Positions 34,801 through 42,364 of a stretch of 64,000 nucleotides of DNA are shown here, piece after piece (within the stretch, counting starts at the first letter, position 1; every line of letters starts with the position of its first letter). The DNA comes from JBGSIC01 sp041751875 (GTDB lineage Bacteria; Bdellovibrionota; FAC87; UBA2466; JACKAF01), in assembly GCA_041751875.1 (NCBI GenBank), contig JBGSIC010000004.1:62001-126000 (forward strand), in the 5' to 3' direction. The notes beneath the pieces are model-generated. The model was not told where the DNA came from, made no database searches, and saw only the letters and a program-made list of their open reading frames with translations. The position numbers were made by a program, and so were the translations under genes.

Positions 34801-35437
34801 AACGATCGGCTTTTTTGTTTCCGGCCACCCGTTGGGAGATTTTGAGACCGAACTTAAAAAGTACACCACATTCACGGTTGCCGACTGTGTGAGTGGCTCA
34901 TCGTCCAAAGAAGTGTTTGTGGGCGGTACGGTCAGCGCACTGCGGGAAATCATCACCAAGCGCGGCGATCGCATGGCGTTTGTAACACTTGAAGATCAGT
35001 ACGCCCAAATCGAGGTAGTGGTTTTTTCGGATGTTTACCTAGTCGCCGAGCTCACTTTGAAATCAGGCGAACCCGTGTGGATCAAAGGGCAATTAGAGAT
35101 TGAGGAAAACGGGGGGAAACTCCTTCTTTCAAAAAAAGGTAACGCGAAAGTTCTTCCGCTTCGTTATGCTTACGAAGAACTCGCACGCGAGATTCACCTC
35201 CATCTGCCGATGAGCGCGTGGGAAGAATACGTAAATGGGGGCAATGTCTCGGATTTCCGGTCCTTTTTGACCGGGGCGCACGACAAGGCCGGCGCGCCGG
35301 TGTTCCTCCACCTTAAACTTGATGAGAAGGCCGAGACTGTTCTAAGGTTAAAGACGCTTGTTCCTATTCGGCGCGATTTAGTAGGAAAGATTAAAGGGTA
35401 CTTTGAAGACAAAGGGGCACAAATTGAGTTTCGTTAA
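31880..35437 (+). CDS. dnaE: DNA polymerase III alpha subunit
   Basis: An 1185-residue replicative polymerase, the usual DnaE1 length. It begins with a PHP domain: FTHLHLHSQYSLLDSTLRFD (about 5-24) and ALAITDHGNMFGALEFY. The polymerase core has PVGPGRGSGAGSLVAYVL, the catalytic aspartates in LPDFDVDFCMEKRDQM (about residue 423-430), and ALYRPGPIGSGMLDDFIARK. It ends with a helix-hairpin-helix region, an OB fold (about 1005-1080) and a tau-binding tail. The last 14 nt overlap the following envelope gene. Confidence 0.95.
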   Translation: MNADFTHLHLHSQYSLLDSTLRFDSLFEAAVADKMEALAITDHGNMFGALEFYTKAKSYGVKPIIGCEVYLAPGSRLMKNAPFNMNEEVAPYATQRSGMHHLILLCMNETGYHNLCKIVSTGFLEGFYYRPRVDKEILEKYSEGLIATSACLKGEVTSLALMGDMDRARKAAEWYQKVYKDNFYLELQQSGLPQQMVVNQRFQELAKSMNIPLVATADCHYLKKEDALNHEVLMAIQTGKVIEDMANHHAPSEEFYFKPQSVIKEEFAFCPQAIESTREIAKKCTFEFKLTDDKGRQIYHFPRFEPPAGETLETLLIKKARISLAEKIVFLEEWHKKPFTPEKRAEYEARLEKELSVINDMGFAGYYLIVADFIAFGKDNNIPVGPGRGSGAGSLVAYVLKITDLDPIEHGLLFERFLNPERVSLPDFDVDFCMEKRDQMIEYVSQKYGKECVAQIITFGKLQARGVIRDVGRVFGFLPSETDRVSKLVPNTLNITLDEALAQEPRLKILGDTDPRIAQLFNVCRALEGLCRHASIHAAGVVISNEPMVEHCPLYRGKEGEAVIQFDMTNAERMGLIKFDFLGLKTLTFLQKAQDLVNLRHPDRKLDLARLELNDKKTYELLGRGDTLGIFQLESSGMQDLLRKVHPDAFADIVAISALYRPGPIGSGMLDDFIARKHGDVSVQYDFPALEPILKETYGVIVYQEQVQQIAVTLANYTLGGADLLRRAMGKKKVSEMQKQKERFISGGLANKYDQAKIERTFDLMEKFAGYGFNKSHSAAYSMITFQTAYLKAHYPVEFFAALLTVEKENTDKITRYIADARKHGISVLGPDINESQTDFTALSKTQIRFGFGAIKGLGGTAIESICEARGAGPYEDLFDLCARTNNRLVNKRALEALVKAGAMDFSKINRATLFGAIDTALESGSSLQKSRDDNQASFSDLFGEEDQSFSQREVSYEQKAPWPRLQELKYEKETIGFFVSGHPLGDFETELKKYTTFTVADCVSGSSSKEVFVGGTVSALREIITKRGDRMAFVTLEDQYAQIEVVVFSDVYLVAELTLKSGEPVWIKGQLEIEENGGKLLLSKKGNAKVLPLRYAYEELAREIHLHLPMSAWEEYVNGGNVSDFRSFLTGAHDKAGAPVFLHLKLDEKAETVLRLKTLVPIRRDLVGKIKGYFEDKGAQIEFR

Positions 35438-36533
35438 AAATGCGTTTGCTGTTTGCGTTTTAGCCTTGAGCTTCACGCTCTCATTGAGCGTGCTCGCTGA
35501 AGGCGACCCCTTTAAAATTTCAGGGCCCATTCCAGAGGACAAACCTGGGACGTACGCAAATGAATTGAAACACGAAGCGGTGACTCGCTGGTTGAAAAAT
35601 CACCTCAAAGAAAAATACGCCGAGGTCGAAGAACAGGTCACACCTGAATTCACCGAAAAATACATTCTCGATTTCTCTCAAAGGCGTTTCGCGTCGGGTG
35701 AAAAGGTCCATCTTGAAGTGAGCGGCCATCTCGATGCGGACGCTCTCGACAAATGGAGCAAGCGCGTCTCCATGAATTCGGAGACTCCCGCTTATAATCC
35801 CTTATATATTTTGTCGTCGGATTTTCCCTCAAATGAGATCAACCCTCAACAGACCGCCACGCGCGTCGCTGACAATATTTATGCTCGTACCCTAACCCAA
35901 GTTGTTTCGCAGTCCATGAAACACTCCGGTATGAGCCTTAATATAATGAATTTGTTTAGCCTGCCCGCGCTCCAACCGGTCAGGACAAAGGAAAAATTGG
36001 AAGCCTTGGAGCAGATCTCGTTGGCGGCTGGTTCAAAAACGGCACTCTGGTTTAACTTGTCGTCGTGCTACCAGTGTGGGGGCGCCAAGATCGAAATGTA
36101 TCTTTACCGCTTTGAGCCTGCCCGAGTGGCGCTAACGGATTCCGCGGATCTCAAACTGAGTCAAAGTGATCTCACCAACGCTGAGACTCTTAAAACGGTC
36201 CTCACCCCCGCGGTGGAAAGGTTTCGGACGCTTATCGATAGCGCCATCAGCAAAGGCACCTTGATCGACTCCTCTCTGAAGCTAGTGATTCGAGGTCTAC
36301 CGTTTACCAAACACCGCGAAATCGAGCAGGCGCTAGCCAAACTCAAGTTTGTCGGTAGTGTCGTTCCGCAGGCCGTAACCTCCGACGCGGCGCAATTTGA
36401 AGTCACCACCAAGCTGAATGTGCAGGAGTTTTCGCAACGCATCGGGCGGGCGCAGTTTGCCGACTTTAACATGAAGGTCCTGCGCGTTGATTCCAATACC
36501 CTGATCATGCGATACTGGAAGACACAAGGCTGA
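35424..36533 (+). CDS. Secreted protein of unknown family, FlgT/DUF2066-like layout
   Basis: A 369-residue protein with a signal peptide (about 1-26, cleavage LA-EG). The TTG at 35424 is chosen because AAAGGGG lies about 8 nt upstream and the signal peptide then starts normally; a TTG at 35403 would add seven residues. Residues 40-100 are charged and helical, followed by strand blocks; a CxxC (CYQC) occurs near residue 216. The C-terminal segment LVIRGLPFTKHREIEQALAK and the final RVDSNTLIMRYW recall the last domain of DUF2066/FlgT-like proteins, but the match is weak. It overlaps dnaE and is followed by a lipoprotein that looks functionally linked. Confidence 0.5.
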   Translation: MSFVKNAFAVCVLALSFTLSLSVLAEGDPFKISGPIPEDKPGTYANELKHEAVTRWLKNHLKEKYAEVEEQVTPEFTEKYILDFSQRRFASGEKVHLEVSGHLDADALDKWSKRVSMNSETPAYNPLYILSSDFPSNEINPQQTATRVADNIYARTLTQVVSQSMKHSGMSLNIMNLFSLPALQPVRTKEKLEALEQISLAAGSKTALWFNLSSCYQCGGAKIEMYLYRFEPARVALTDSADLKLSQSDLTNAETLKTVLTPAVERFRTLIDSAISKGTLIDSSLKLVIRGLPFTKHREIEQALAKLKFVGSVVPQAVTSDAAQFEVTTKLNVQEFSQRIGRAQFADFNMKVLRVDSNTLIMRYWKTQG

Positions 36534-36587
36534 TGCCGCGGACAGCGCGTTAGCGTCCGCGATTTCCTTCCATTCACAGGCACAAAA

Positions 36588-37517
36588 ATGATCACCTCCT
36601 TCAGACATTTTTTTCTTATTCTGTTCACATGCGCGCTGGTCATCGGTTGCGGGTCGAAGAAAGTTGTCTCAGAAGACGACTTGAGTTCTTCTTCCGGCAC
36701 TCCGGCGCACCTCCAGAAACGCGTACTGGTGATGATGCCTCAGAACAAAACCGGTTCGGGTGGTGAGGCACTCGCCAAAGATGCGCTCGAACTCATCGAA
36801 AAGTGGATGGGACGTCACTCTGAATTTATTTATGTTTCTCAAAAAGAAGTGGATCCCGACAAAACGTTTCTAACGGAAGAAGGCGCCTACGACCTGCCTG
36901 CCATCTTTGACGCCGGCAATGAAGCGGGAGTCGCTGCTTTACTCCTTACTGAAATCGAAGAAATTGAACTCAAAGAATCCGGTGAAGAAACCGGCTTTTT
37001 CCGGAATCGCGAAACGGCTACAACCGCTCGCGTACGCCTGCGCGTTTACGACCTGCGCACACAAAAAGAGATTTTAGGAAAACGAAAAACGGCAACCTAC
37101 TCTGAAGAAAACGTACAGCTCATGGGTAGCGGGGGAGAACCCGTTTTTGATGCGAAACACGGCAAGGCGGCCGTGAAAAAGGCTATCGTCGACATTCTGG
37201 AATTGCTTCCGAAATACGCCAAACGAATCGATTGGGCCGGGCAAATTGCCCGAATCGACGGCCAGCGGATTTACATCGACGCCGGACGCGTGACCGGATT
37301 GCAGCGTGGCCAAATCCTTCAGGTCTTCGGTCCCGAAGCCGAAGTGCCAAACAAAGCGAGTGGAAAGCCGTTGGGTTTCACCCCAGGTCGGTTGAAAGGC
37401 ACGGTTCGCATCTACGAACTAATGGGTGAAGACGCCGCGATCGCGCTAGCCTATTCCGGGATGGGCTTTAACGAGTCCGACCGCGTGGAGCTTTATCTTC
37501 CTCGCGATAAGAACTAG
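36588..37517 (+). CDS. Outer-membrane lipoprotein of CsgG/FlgT-like type
   Basis: A 309-residue lipoprotein with a lipobox LVIGC (lipidated Cys at about 21). After a Ser-rich linker, RVLVMMPQNKTGSGGEALAK (about 45-64) and the following alpha/beta pattern resemble CsgG-like N-terminal folds. ARVRLRVYDLRTQKEILGKR is also CsgG-like. The C-terminal region AGQIARIDGQRIYIDAGRVT then GLQRGQILQVFGP is the lysine/glycine turn seen in FlgT C-terminal domains. A flagellar outer-ring or secretion role is possible. It lies 54 nt after the previous secreted protein on the same strand. Confidence 0.5.
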   Translation: MITSFRHFFLILFTCALVIGCGSKKVVSEDDLSSSSGTPAHLQKRVLVMMPQNKTGSGGEALAKDALELIEKWMGRHSEFIYVSQKEVDPDKTFLTEEGAYDLPAIFDAGNEAGVAALLLTEIEEIELKESGEETGFFRNRETATTARVRLRVYDLRTQKEILGKRKTATYSEENVQLMGSGGEPVFDAKHGKAAVKKAIVDILELLPKYAKRIDWAGQIARIDGQRIYIDAGRVTGLQRGQILQVFGPEAEVPNKASGKPLGFTPGRLKGTVRIYELMGEDAAIALAYSGMGFNESDRVELYLPRDKN

Positions 37518-37559
37518 CCTCCTTTACTTACTCCACCGAAAATCTCGACCTTTTCGCGC

Positions 37560-37739
37560 TAGTGCTCTGTCAGGTAAGTTTTTTTCATGAATCGAGACGT
37601 ATATTGAGCTGCCGCGAGACGTGCGAGAAAAAATGCGCGCAAGCGGCCAGATGGGCCGTTGAGCACATTTTTCGAGCACAACGAAGTGGCAGCTCGATAT
37701 ACGCGAGAGAACGGAAAAAAGTTACCTGATAGAGCGCTA
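37560..37739. repeat. 180-bp imperfect palindrome upstream of lipB
   Basis: The left arm 37560-37613 and right arm 37688-37739 pair almost throughout: TAG, GCTCT, TCAGGTAA, TTTTTT, CGTATAT and GAGCTGCC on the left meet their complements on the right, with four isolated differences being G-U wobbles in plus-strand RNA. Inside, GTGC, a six-A run with ATG, and CGGCC (37644-37648)/GGCCG at the tip continue the pairing. The whole forms one long interrupted hairpin. It ends 18 nt before the lipB GTG. It could be a non-autonomous mobile element, a REP/ERIC-like repeat or a structured RNA; copy number cannot be known from the window. Confidence 0.75.
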
Positions 37740-37757
37740 CTGGGTTAAGTCTAGGGC

Positions 37758-38405
37758 GTGATTCGCATTGAACACCAAATCCACCGTGGCATCCCTTGGG
37801 CGGCTCTAGAGGCGCACCAGGCGGAAGGCGCTCTGAAAGTCGCCGAGAGCGGAGGTCACTCCGCCATCCTTCTCGCCTCGGAACCCGAGCCCACCTACAC
37901 TTTCGGCCGGTCGGCCAATCCACAACAGCGGCCCCTCAACCCAACAGCACGCATCGAACCCGTTAGCCGTGGCGGGAAGTGGACCTACCACGGGCCGGGG
38001 CAACTCCTGCTCTACCCCCTTTTTCAATTGGAGAGTTTTGGCTATGACCGGCGCCAGGTGCGTCGGTTTGCTGGGGATCTCCGTTCCGCACTAAAGGAGG
38101 CTCTCAAAGAAATAGGCCTGGAAACGGAGAGCCGGGATGAACCCTACGGCCTTTTTGTCGGCGGTGCGAAGCTCGCGTCGTTTGGAATCGCTATTCGAGA
38201 CGGCATTTGCCATCATGGGCTGGCGCTCTACGTAAAGGATCAATCAGCCCCTTTTGCCGCTATCGATCCTTGCGGGGTGCCTGGTCAGGCGGTGACCAGT
38301 CTGGAGCAGCTCGGTTTTGCCCTGGAATGGGAAGCTGCAGCGCAACAAGTCATTGAAACTGTTAAAAATTATTTTTGCCATTCGCGTGATCGGCTTATAA
38401 TCTAG
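37758..38405 (+). CDS. lipB: Octanoyl-(acyl-carrier-protein):protein transferase
   Basis: A 215-residue lipoate-biosynthesis enzyme that moves octanoyl groups from ACP to lipoyl domains. Motifs: EPTYTFGRSANPQQ, SRGGKWTYHGPGQLLLYPLF (about 70-89), GGAKLASFGIAIRDG with Lys138, and AIDPCGVPGQAVTSLEQLG with catalytic Cys172. Lys and Cys together define LipB. The start is GTG at 37758, just after the palindrome; no ATG alternative exists nearby. No lipA is adjacent. Confidence 0.88.
   Translation: MIRIEHQIHRGIPWAALEAHQAEGALKVAESGGHSAILLASEPEPTYTFGRSANPQQRPLNPTARIEPVSRGGKWTYHGPGQLLLYPLFQLESFGYDRRQVRRFAGDLRSALKEALKEIGLETESRDEPYGLFVGGAKLASFGIAIRDGICHHGLALYVKDQSAPFAAIDPCGVPGQAVTSLEQLGFALEWEAAAQQVIETVKNYFCHSRDRLII
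38375..38401 (+). promoter_or_regulatory. Probable promoter for the DsbA-like gene
   Basis: A perfect TATAAT lies at 38396-38401, overlapping the lipB end. Upstream, TTGCCA (38375-38380) is 15 nt away and TTTTTG (38372-38377) 18 nt away, so the -35 is less certain. The ATG of the next gene is about 50 nt downstream. Confidence 0.5.
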
Positions 38406-38449
38406 GGCGTTTCCTCATTTGAGGTTCCTGAATTTAACCGGAGAAAACC

Positions 38450-39487
38450 ATGGCGAAGAATAAAGACAATGTGAAAATTGCAGCAGCCGCTGTAGTCGGT
38501 CTCGTGCTCGGCGCAGTTGTCACATTTTTGTTTGAACAATCAGGGGGAAGCAATAATCCCGCTGTAGCCAAAATCGATGGCAAGACCTACAACGCCGATG
38601 AAGTTTTTCAACCCATCAGCACACGCCTTTTTGATTTGGAAGAAGAAATCTTCCGCTTGAAAGAACGCGCGGTCACCGATTTTATCGAAGACAAGTTGCT
38701 CCGAGCTGAGAGCGAAAAGAAAGGGATTCCTATCCCAGAACTCGTCGATAAGGAAATGGGCGCAGAAGTCGCCGCCGTTAACGATAAGGAAATCGAAGAG
38801 TTCTTAAGCTCGAAAGGGCTTTCTCTGAGTGATCCCCGCATCAAGAAAGATGACGTGCGGGATTATCTCACTTTCCGTAAGCGCCACGAAAAGCGTCAAG
38901 CTTACGTTGCGAAACTCAAAGAAACTTCAAACGTAAAGATGCTCTTGAAGGAACCTGAGTCCCCCAAACTTTCGGTGGGCACATCTGGTTATCCTTCCTG
39001 GGGAAATGAAGGCGCTCCGGTCACCATCGTAACCTTCTCTGATTTCGAGTGCCCTTACTGCTCACGCGTTACCCCTACGATCACGCGTTTGAAGAAAGAG
39101 TACGGTCCCGAGAAAATCCGTATCGTATTCCGCGACATGCCGCTACCGTCGCATCCGCGCGCTGTACCCGCCGCTATGGCGAGCCACTGCGCTGACGAGC
39201 AAGGCAAGTTCTGGGAATACCACGATATGCTTTTCGACAATCAGAGAAAGCTCTCTGACGCCGATCTCAAGACCTACGCAAAGAACTTGAAATTGGATGA
39301 AAAGAAATTCGATGATTGTGTGGCTTCCAAAAAGCACCAATCGAAGATCGATGCTAGCCAGTCTGAAGCGCAACAAGCGGGCATTCAAGCCACGCCTTCC
39401 TTCGTGATCAATGGGACGCTCCTCCAAGGCGCGCAGCCCTTTGAGAAGTTCAAGGAAAAGATCGATCGCGCTTTGAGTAAAGGCTAG
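38450..39487 (+). CDS. SurA-like N-terminus fused to a DsbA/DsbG-type thioredoxin domain
   Basis: A 345-residue protein anchored or exported by an N-terminal helix (about 9-27). Residues 37-165 look like the SurA/PrsA N-terminal chaperone region: VAKIDGKTYNADEVF then RAVTDFIEDKLLRAESEKKG. Residues 175-345 are a DsbA-like thioredoxin fold: VTIVTFSDFECPYCSRVTPT with the CPYC active site at 201-204, and AGIQATPSFVINGTLLQGAQ (about 311-330) with the cis-proline loop. The likely role is periplasmic disulfide exchange with substrate holding. GGAGAAAA precedes the ATG. A strong terminator follows. Confidence 0.8.
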   Translation: MAKNKDNVKIAAAAVVGLVLGAVVTFLFEQSGGSNNPAVAKIDGKTYNADEVFQPISTRLFDLEEEIFRLKERAVTDFIEDKLLRAESEKKGIPIPELVDKEMGAEVAAVNDKEIEEFLSSKGLSLSDPRIKKDDVRDYLTFRKRHEKRQAYVAKLKETSNVKMLLKEPESPKLSVGTSGYPSWGNEGAPVTIVTFSDFECPYCSRVTPTITRLKKEYGPEKIRIVFRDMPLPSHPRAVPAAMASHCADEQGKFWEYHDMLFDNQRKLSDADLKTYAKNLKLDEKKFDDCVASKKHQSKIDASQSEAQQAGIQATPSFVINGTLLQGAQPFEKFKEKIDRALSKG

Positions 39488-39494
39488 GAAGGCT

Positions 39495-39665
39495 AGGTGC
39501 CTATCTACTTCCGGGCCCAAAAGGTGCCGGGTAAGTAGAAGCGCCGAGCATAGAATCCTTAAAGGGAGCAGAGAAATCTGCTCCCTTTTTTTATTGTTTT
39601 GCCAATCGTAGAGGATGAACGGTAGTTACCCGCAACCTTTTGGGCCCGGAAGTAGATAGGCACCT
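39495..39665. repeat. Long inverted repeat bracketing a terminator (REP/MITE-like)
   Basis: Arms 39495-39538 and 39622-39665 are inverted copies. The outer 31 bp are identical (beginning AGGTGCCTATCTACTTCC), followed by a few differences. Each arm also folds on itself (CTACTT/CCGG with CCGG/AAGTAG). Between the arms lies a separate intrinsic terminator. The right end stops exactly at the pyrG stop codon. Two inverted REP-like units, or one small inverted-repeat element that brought in or surrounds the terminator, would explain this. Whether it is repeated elsewhere in the genome cannot be seen. Confidence 0.8.
39564..39592 (+). terminator. Strong rho-independent terminator after the DsbA-like gene
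   Basis: A nine-pair perfect stem GGGAGCAGA (39564-39572) / TCTGCTCCC (39577-39585) with a GAAA tetraloop is followed by seven Ts. The AAA before the stem gives weaker, bidirectional potential for the convergent pyrG transcript. Confidence 0.9.
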
Positions 39666-41359
39666 TACAAGGTGATTTGGGCGGAAGAGGAGTTGCGGCG
39701 TTTCATCCCGCGGGGAGTGAAAGTTTCTTTTGCTCCCACTTTCGCTTTTCCCTTTTTAAGGCTCTGGCGATGCACCAAGGCGGCTTTGATAAAGCCGATA
39801 AACAAGGGATGCGGCTCGAAGGGCTTGGAACGGAATTCGGGATGGAACTGGCATCCCACAAACCAGGGATGCGTGGGCAGCTCGATCATCTCGACCAGGT
39901 TGAGCTCAGAATTGATTCCCGAAAACACTAAACCCGCTTTTTCCAAGGTTTCTCGGTAGTGGTTGTTCACTTCGTACCGGTGACGGTGACGTTCTGAAAT
40001 TTTGTGCGTTCCGTAAATTTTGGAAGCGAGAGACTTCGGAGTCAGTTGGCAAAGGTAGGAGCCCAGGCGCATGCTGCCACCCAATTTTTCCACCCCTTTT
40101 TGCTCTTCCATGAGGTCGATAACAAATTCGCCCGTATTAGAAAACTCGCGACTCGTTGCTTTGGCCAAGCCACACCGATGGCGAGCGTACTCAACGATCG
40201 CAAGCTGAAGGCCGATGCAAATACCAAAATAGGGAATCTGTTTTTCACGGGCAAAACGAATCGCCTGAATTTTTCCTGCCACACCTCGGGTGCCAAACCC
40301 ACCGGGAACCAAAATGCCCGACAAGCCTTCTAACTGTTCGAGGGCCCCTGCCCCTTCCAGTTTTTCCGAGTCTATATAATGAATATTCAAACGGCACTGG
40401 TTAGCGATACTGCCATGAATGAGCGCTTCGCTCACGCTCTTGTACGATTCGGTCAAATCAACATACTTACCTACAATCGCAACGTTCACGTCCCCGTTAC
40501 GCGGCGATGACATCGTATCGACAATGCGCGACCATTTTTTGAGGCCCTGCGAACGCTTCTTCAAATGCAAACGCTTACAAATCTTCTCGTCGAGTCCCTG
40601 CTCGTAAAACACGATGGGCACTTCATAGATGTTAGAAACATCTTTTGCCGCAATCACATCGTCCGCACTCAAGTTACAAAAGAGTGCTATTTTATCGCGA
40701 ATATCTTTGGGTAAAGTTCTGTCTGTACGGCAGACAAGAAAATCGGGTTGAATACCAATTTCACGCAGCTTCTGAACACTGTGCTGAGTAGGCTTGGTTT
40801 TTAACTCACCACTCACACCAAGGTAAGGCACCAGGGTGAGATGGATGAACAAAACGTTTTCGGGTCCCGCTTCGATGCGAAACTGACGTATGGCTTCCAG
40901 GAACGGGAGCGATTCGATGTCGCCGACTGTGCCGCCAATTTCTACGATGGCGAGCTCTTTGCCTTTGGCAGCCGTACGAATGCGGGTCTTGATTTCATCG
41001 GTGATATGCGGAATTACCTGAACTGTCCCACCTAGGTATTCACCGCGACGCTCTTTCGCAATAACGGCTTCGTAAACCTGACCAGCGGTGACGCTATTTT
41101 CACGTTTCAGAGCGACGTTGGTAAAACGCTCATAGTGCCCCAAATCCAGATCGGTTTCGGCCCCGTCTTCCGTCACAAAAACTTCACCGTGCTGAAAGGG
41201 GTTCATCGTGCCGGGATCCACATTCAGGTAGGGATCCATTTTCATCATCGTGATTTTGAGTCCCCGATTCTCCATCAGAGAGCCAATGGATGCCGATGTG
41301 AGGCCTTTCCCCAAAGAGGACAAAACACCCCCGGTTACAAAGATGTATTTTGTCTTCAT
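39665..41359 (-). CDS. pyrG: CTP synthase
   Basis: A 564-residue enzyme converting UTP, ATP and glutamine to CTP. The N-terminal synthetase domain has FVTGGVLSSLGKGLTSASIG (about 7-26) and MDPYLNVDPGTMNPFQHGEV with the Mg and feedback-site residues. The C-terminal class I glutamine amidotransferase has VPGGFGTRG and YFGICIGLQLAIVEYAR with the nucleophilic cysteine, and WFVGCQFHPEFRS with the catalytic His and Glu. The start overlaps the kdsB stop by 4 nt, a common pyrG-kdsB link: CTP feeds CMP-Kdo synthesis. The C-terminal 20 residues are basic. Confidence 0.95.
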   Translation of the reverse strand: MKTKYIFVTGGVLSSLGKGLTSASIGSLMENRGLKITMMKMDPYLNVDPGTMNPFQHGEVFVTEDGAETDLDLGHYERFTNVALKRENSVTAGQVYEAVIAKERRGEYLGGTVQVIPHITDEIKTRIRTAAKGKELAIVEIGGTVGDIESLPFLEAIRQFRIEAGPENVLFIHLTLVPYLGVSGELKTKPTQHSVQKLREIGIQPDFLVCRTDRTLPKDIRDKIALFCNLSADDVIAAKDVSNIYEVPIVFYEQGLDEKICKRLHLKKRSQGLKKWSRIVDTMSSPRNGDVNVAIVGKYVDLTESYKSVSEALIHGSIANQCRLNIHYIDSEKLEGAGALEQLEGLSGILVPGGFGTRGVAGKIQAIRFAREKQIPYFGICIGLQLAIVEYARHRCGLAKATSREFSNTGEFVIDLMEEQKGVEKLGGSMRLGSYLCQLTPKSLASKIYGTHKISERHRHRYEVNNHYRETLEKAGLVFSGINSELNLVEMIELPTHPWFVGCQFHPEFRSKPFEPHPLFIGFIKAALVHRQSLKKGKAKVGAKETFTPRGMKRRNSSSAQITL

Positions 41360-42123
41360 GGCGCGATAACCTCCATCCCCGCAAAGTTTGCTTTAAGGAC
41401 CGATTCTACCGCAAGAATGTCCTCTGGGACATCAACTCCTATAGTGTCATTAGTCGTTTCCACCACTTTGATCCGGATTCCATTTTCTAACGCGCGCAAC
41501 TGCTCCAAGCTTTCCGCCTGTTCGAGCGCACTTGCCTCGAGTTCACAAAATCGCAGAAGCGCTTGTTGGCGAAAGGCGTAAATGCCGATGTGTTTGAGAA
41601 AGCTATGATCGGAATGACTCGCCAAAGGCGTGCGGGAAAAATAAAGGGCATGCCCCTCACGCGAAGTGACCACTTTTACGACATTGCGGTTGTTGAAGGC
41701 TTCTTCATCCTGCTTGCGAACCGCCAAAGTCGCCATCTGCGCGGTTTCGTCTTTTTCTAAACTCTCGATCAAGCGATCAATGTCCCGCGCACTGACAAGG
41801 GGTTCATCACCCTGAATATTGAGGATGATGCCTTCTGCGCTTCCCCCCGCCTCGCGGGCAACCCACGCCACCCGCTCGGTCCCCGTGGCACAGGTCATGG
41901 GAGTGAGCACGGCAAACGCACCAAAGCCTTCAGCCACACGCTGGATCTCGGGGGAATCGGTGGCAATGACCAAATCGGCGAGCTTTTGAGAGCGTGAAGC
42001 TGCCTCCCAAACATACTGAATCATTGGTTTTTTAAGAATTTGGGCGAGCGGTTTACTGGGGAACCGGGTCGACCCCAAACGCACGGGAATGACGCCTAGG
42101 GGATAAGCCACTCTAGAGCGCAT
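41356..42123 (-). CDS. kdsB: 3-deoxy-manno-octulosonate cytidylyltransferase
   Basis: A 255-residue enzyme that activates Kdo with CTP for LPS core synthesis. Motifs: GVIPVRLGSTRFPSKPLAQI (about 10-29), LVIATDSPEI, TCATGTERVAWVA, ILNIQGDEPLV (about 101-111) and LKHIGIYAFRQQALLRF. The ATG at 42123 lies inside the left arm of the palindrome at 42115-42292, so codons 1-3 are repeat sequence; a GTG four codons later (42111) is an alternative start that leaves the conserved region intact. It overlaps pyrG by 4 nt. Confidence 0.92.
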   Translation of the reverse strand: MRSRVAYPLGVIPVRLGSTRFPSKPLAQILKKPMIQYVWEAASRSQKLADLVIATDSPEIQRVAEGFGAFAVLTPMTCATGTERVAWVAREAGGSAEGIILNIQGDEPLVSARDIDRLIESLEKDETAQMATLAVRKQDEEAFNNRNVVKVVTSREGHALYFSRTPLASHSDHSFLKHIGIYAFRQQALLRFCELEASALEQAESLEQLRALENGIRIKVVETTNDTIGVDVPEDILAVESVLKANFAGMEVIAP

Positions 42124-42292
42124 CTCAAAACCTATCCGCGTTTACGAGGCTGTGCGAGCCGATTTCTGACGAGGACGCACAAGCGAGGCAACGCAGGCGT
42201 GCCCATCGGCACGTCGAGTAGCCGAGTGCGGAGGACGAAGTCAGAAGTAGGCGCAGCCAGCCACGGTAGCGGGGGGTTTTGGGATGCGCTCT
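42115..42292. repeat. 178-bp palindromic element at the 5' end of kdsB
   Basis: The ends AGAGCGCATCTCAAAACC (42115-42132) and its complement (42275-42292) match at 17 of 18 positions, the single difference being a G-U wobble in plus-strand RNA. Inside, TTCTGAC blocks pair (near 42163 and 42240), and CGTGCC-CATC-GGCACG closes the tip near 42198-42213. GC-rich and non-coding. It fills most of the gap between kdsB and the next gene and contributes the first codons of kdsB. Probable ERIC-like or MITE-like repeat; may carry a promoter for kdsB-pyrG, but none is obvious. Confidence 0.75.
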
Positions 42293-42364
42293 AACCATAA
42301 GCCCCCATCTATAGCTTTTTTAAGAGAGCGTGGTCAAGGGCGGGTTGTCTTTGATTGCGAAGGG

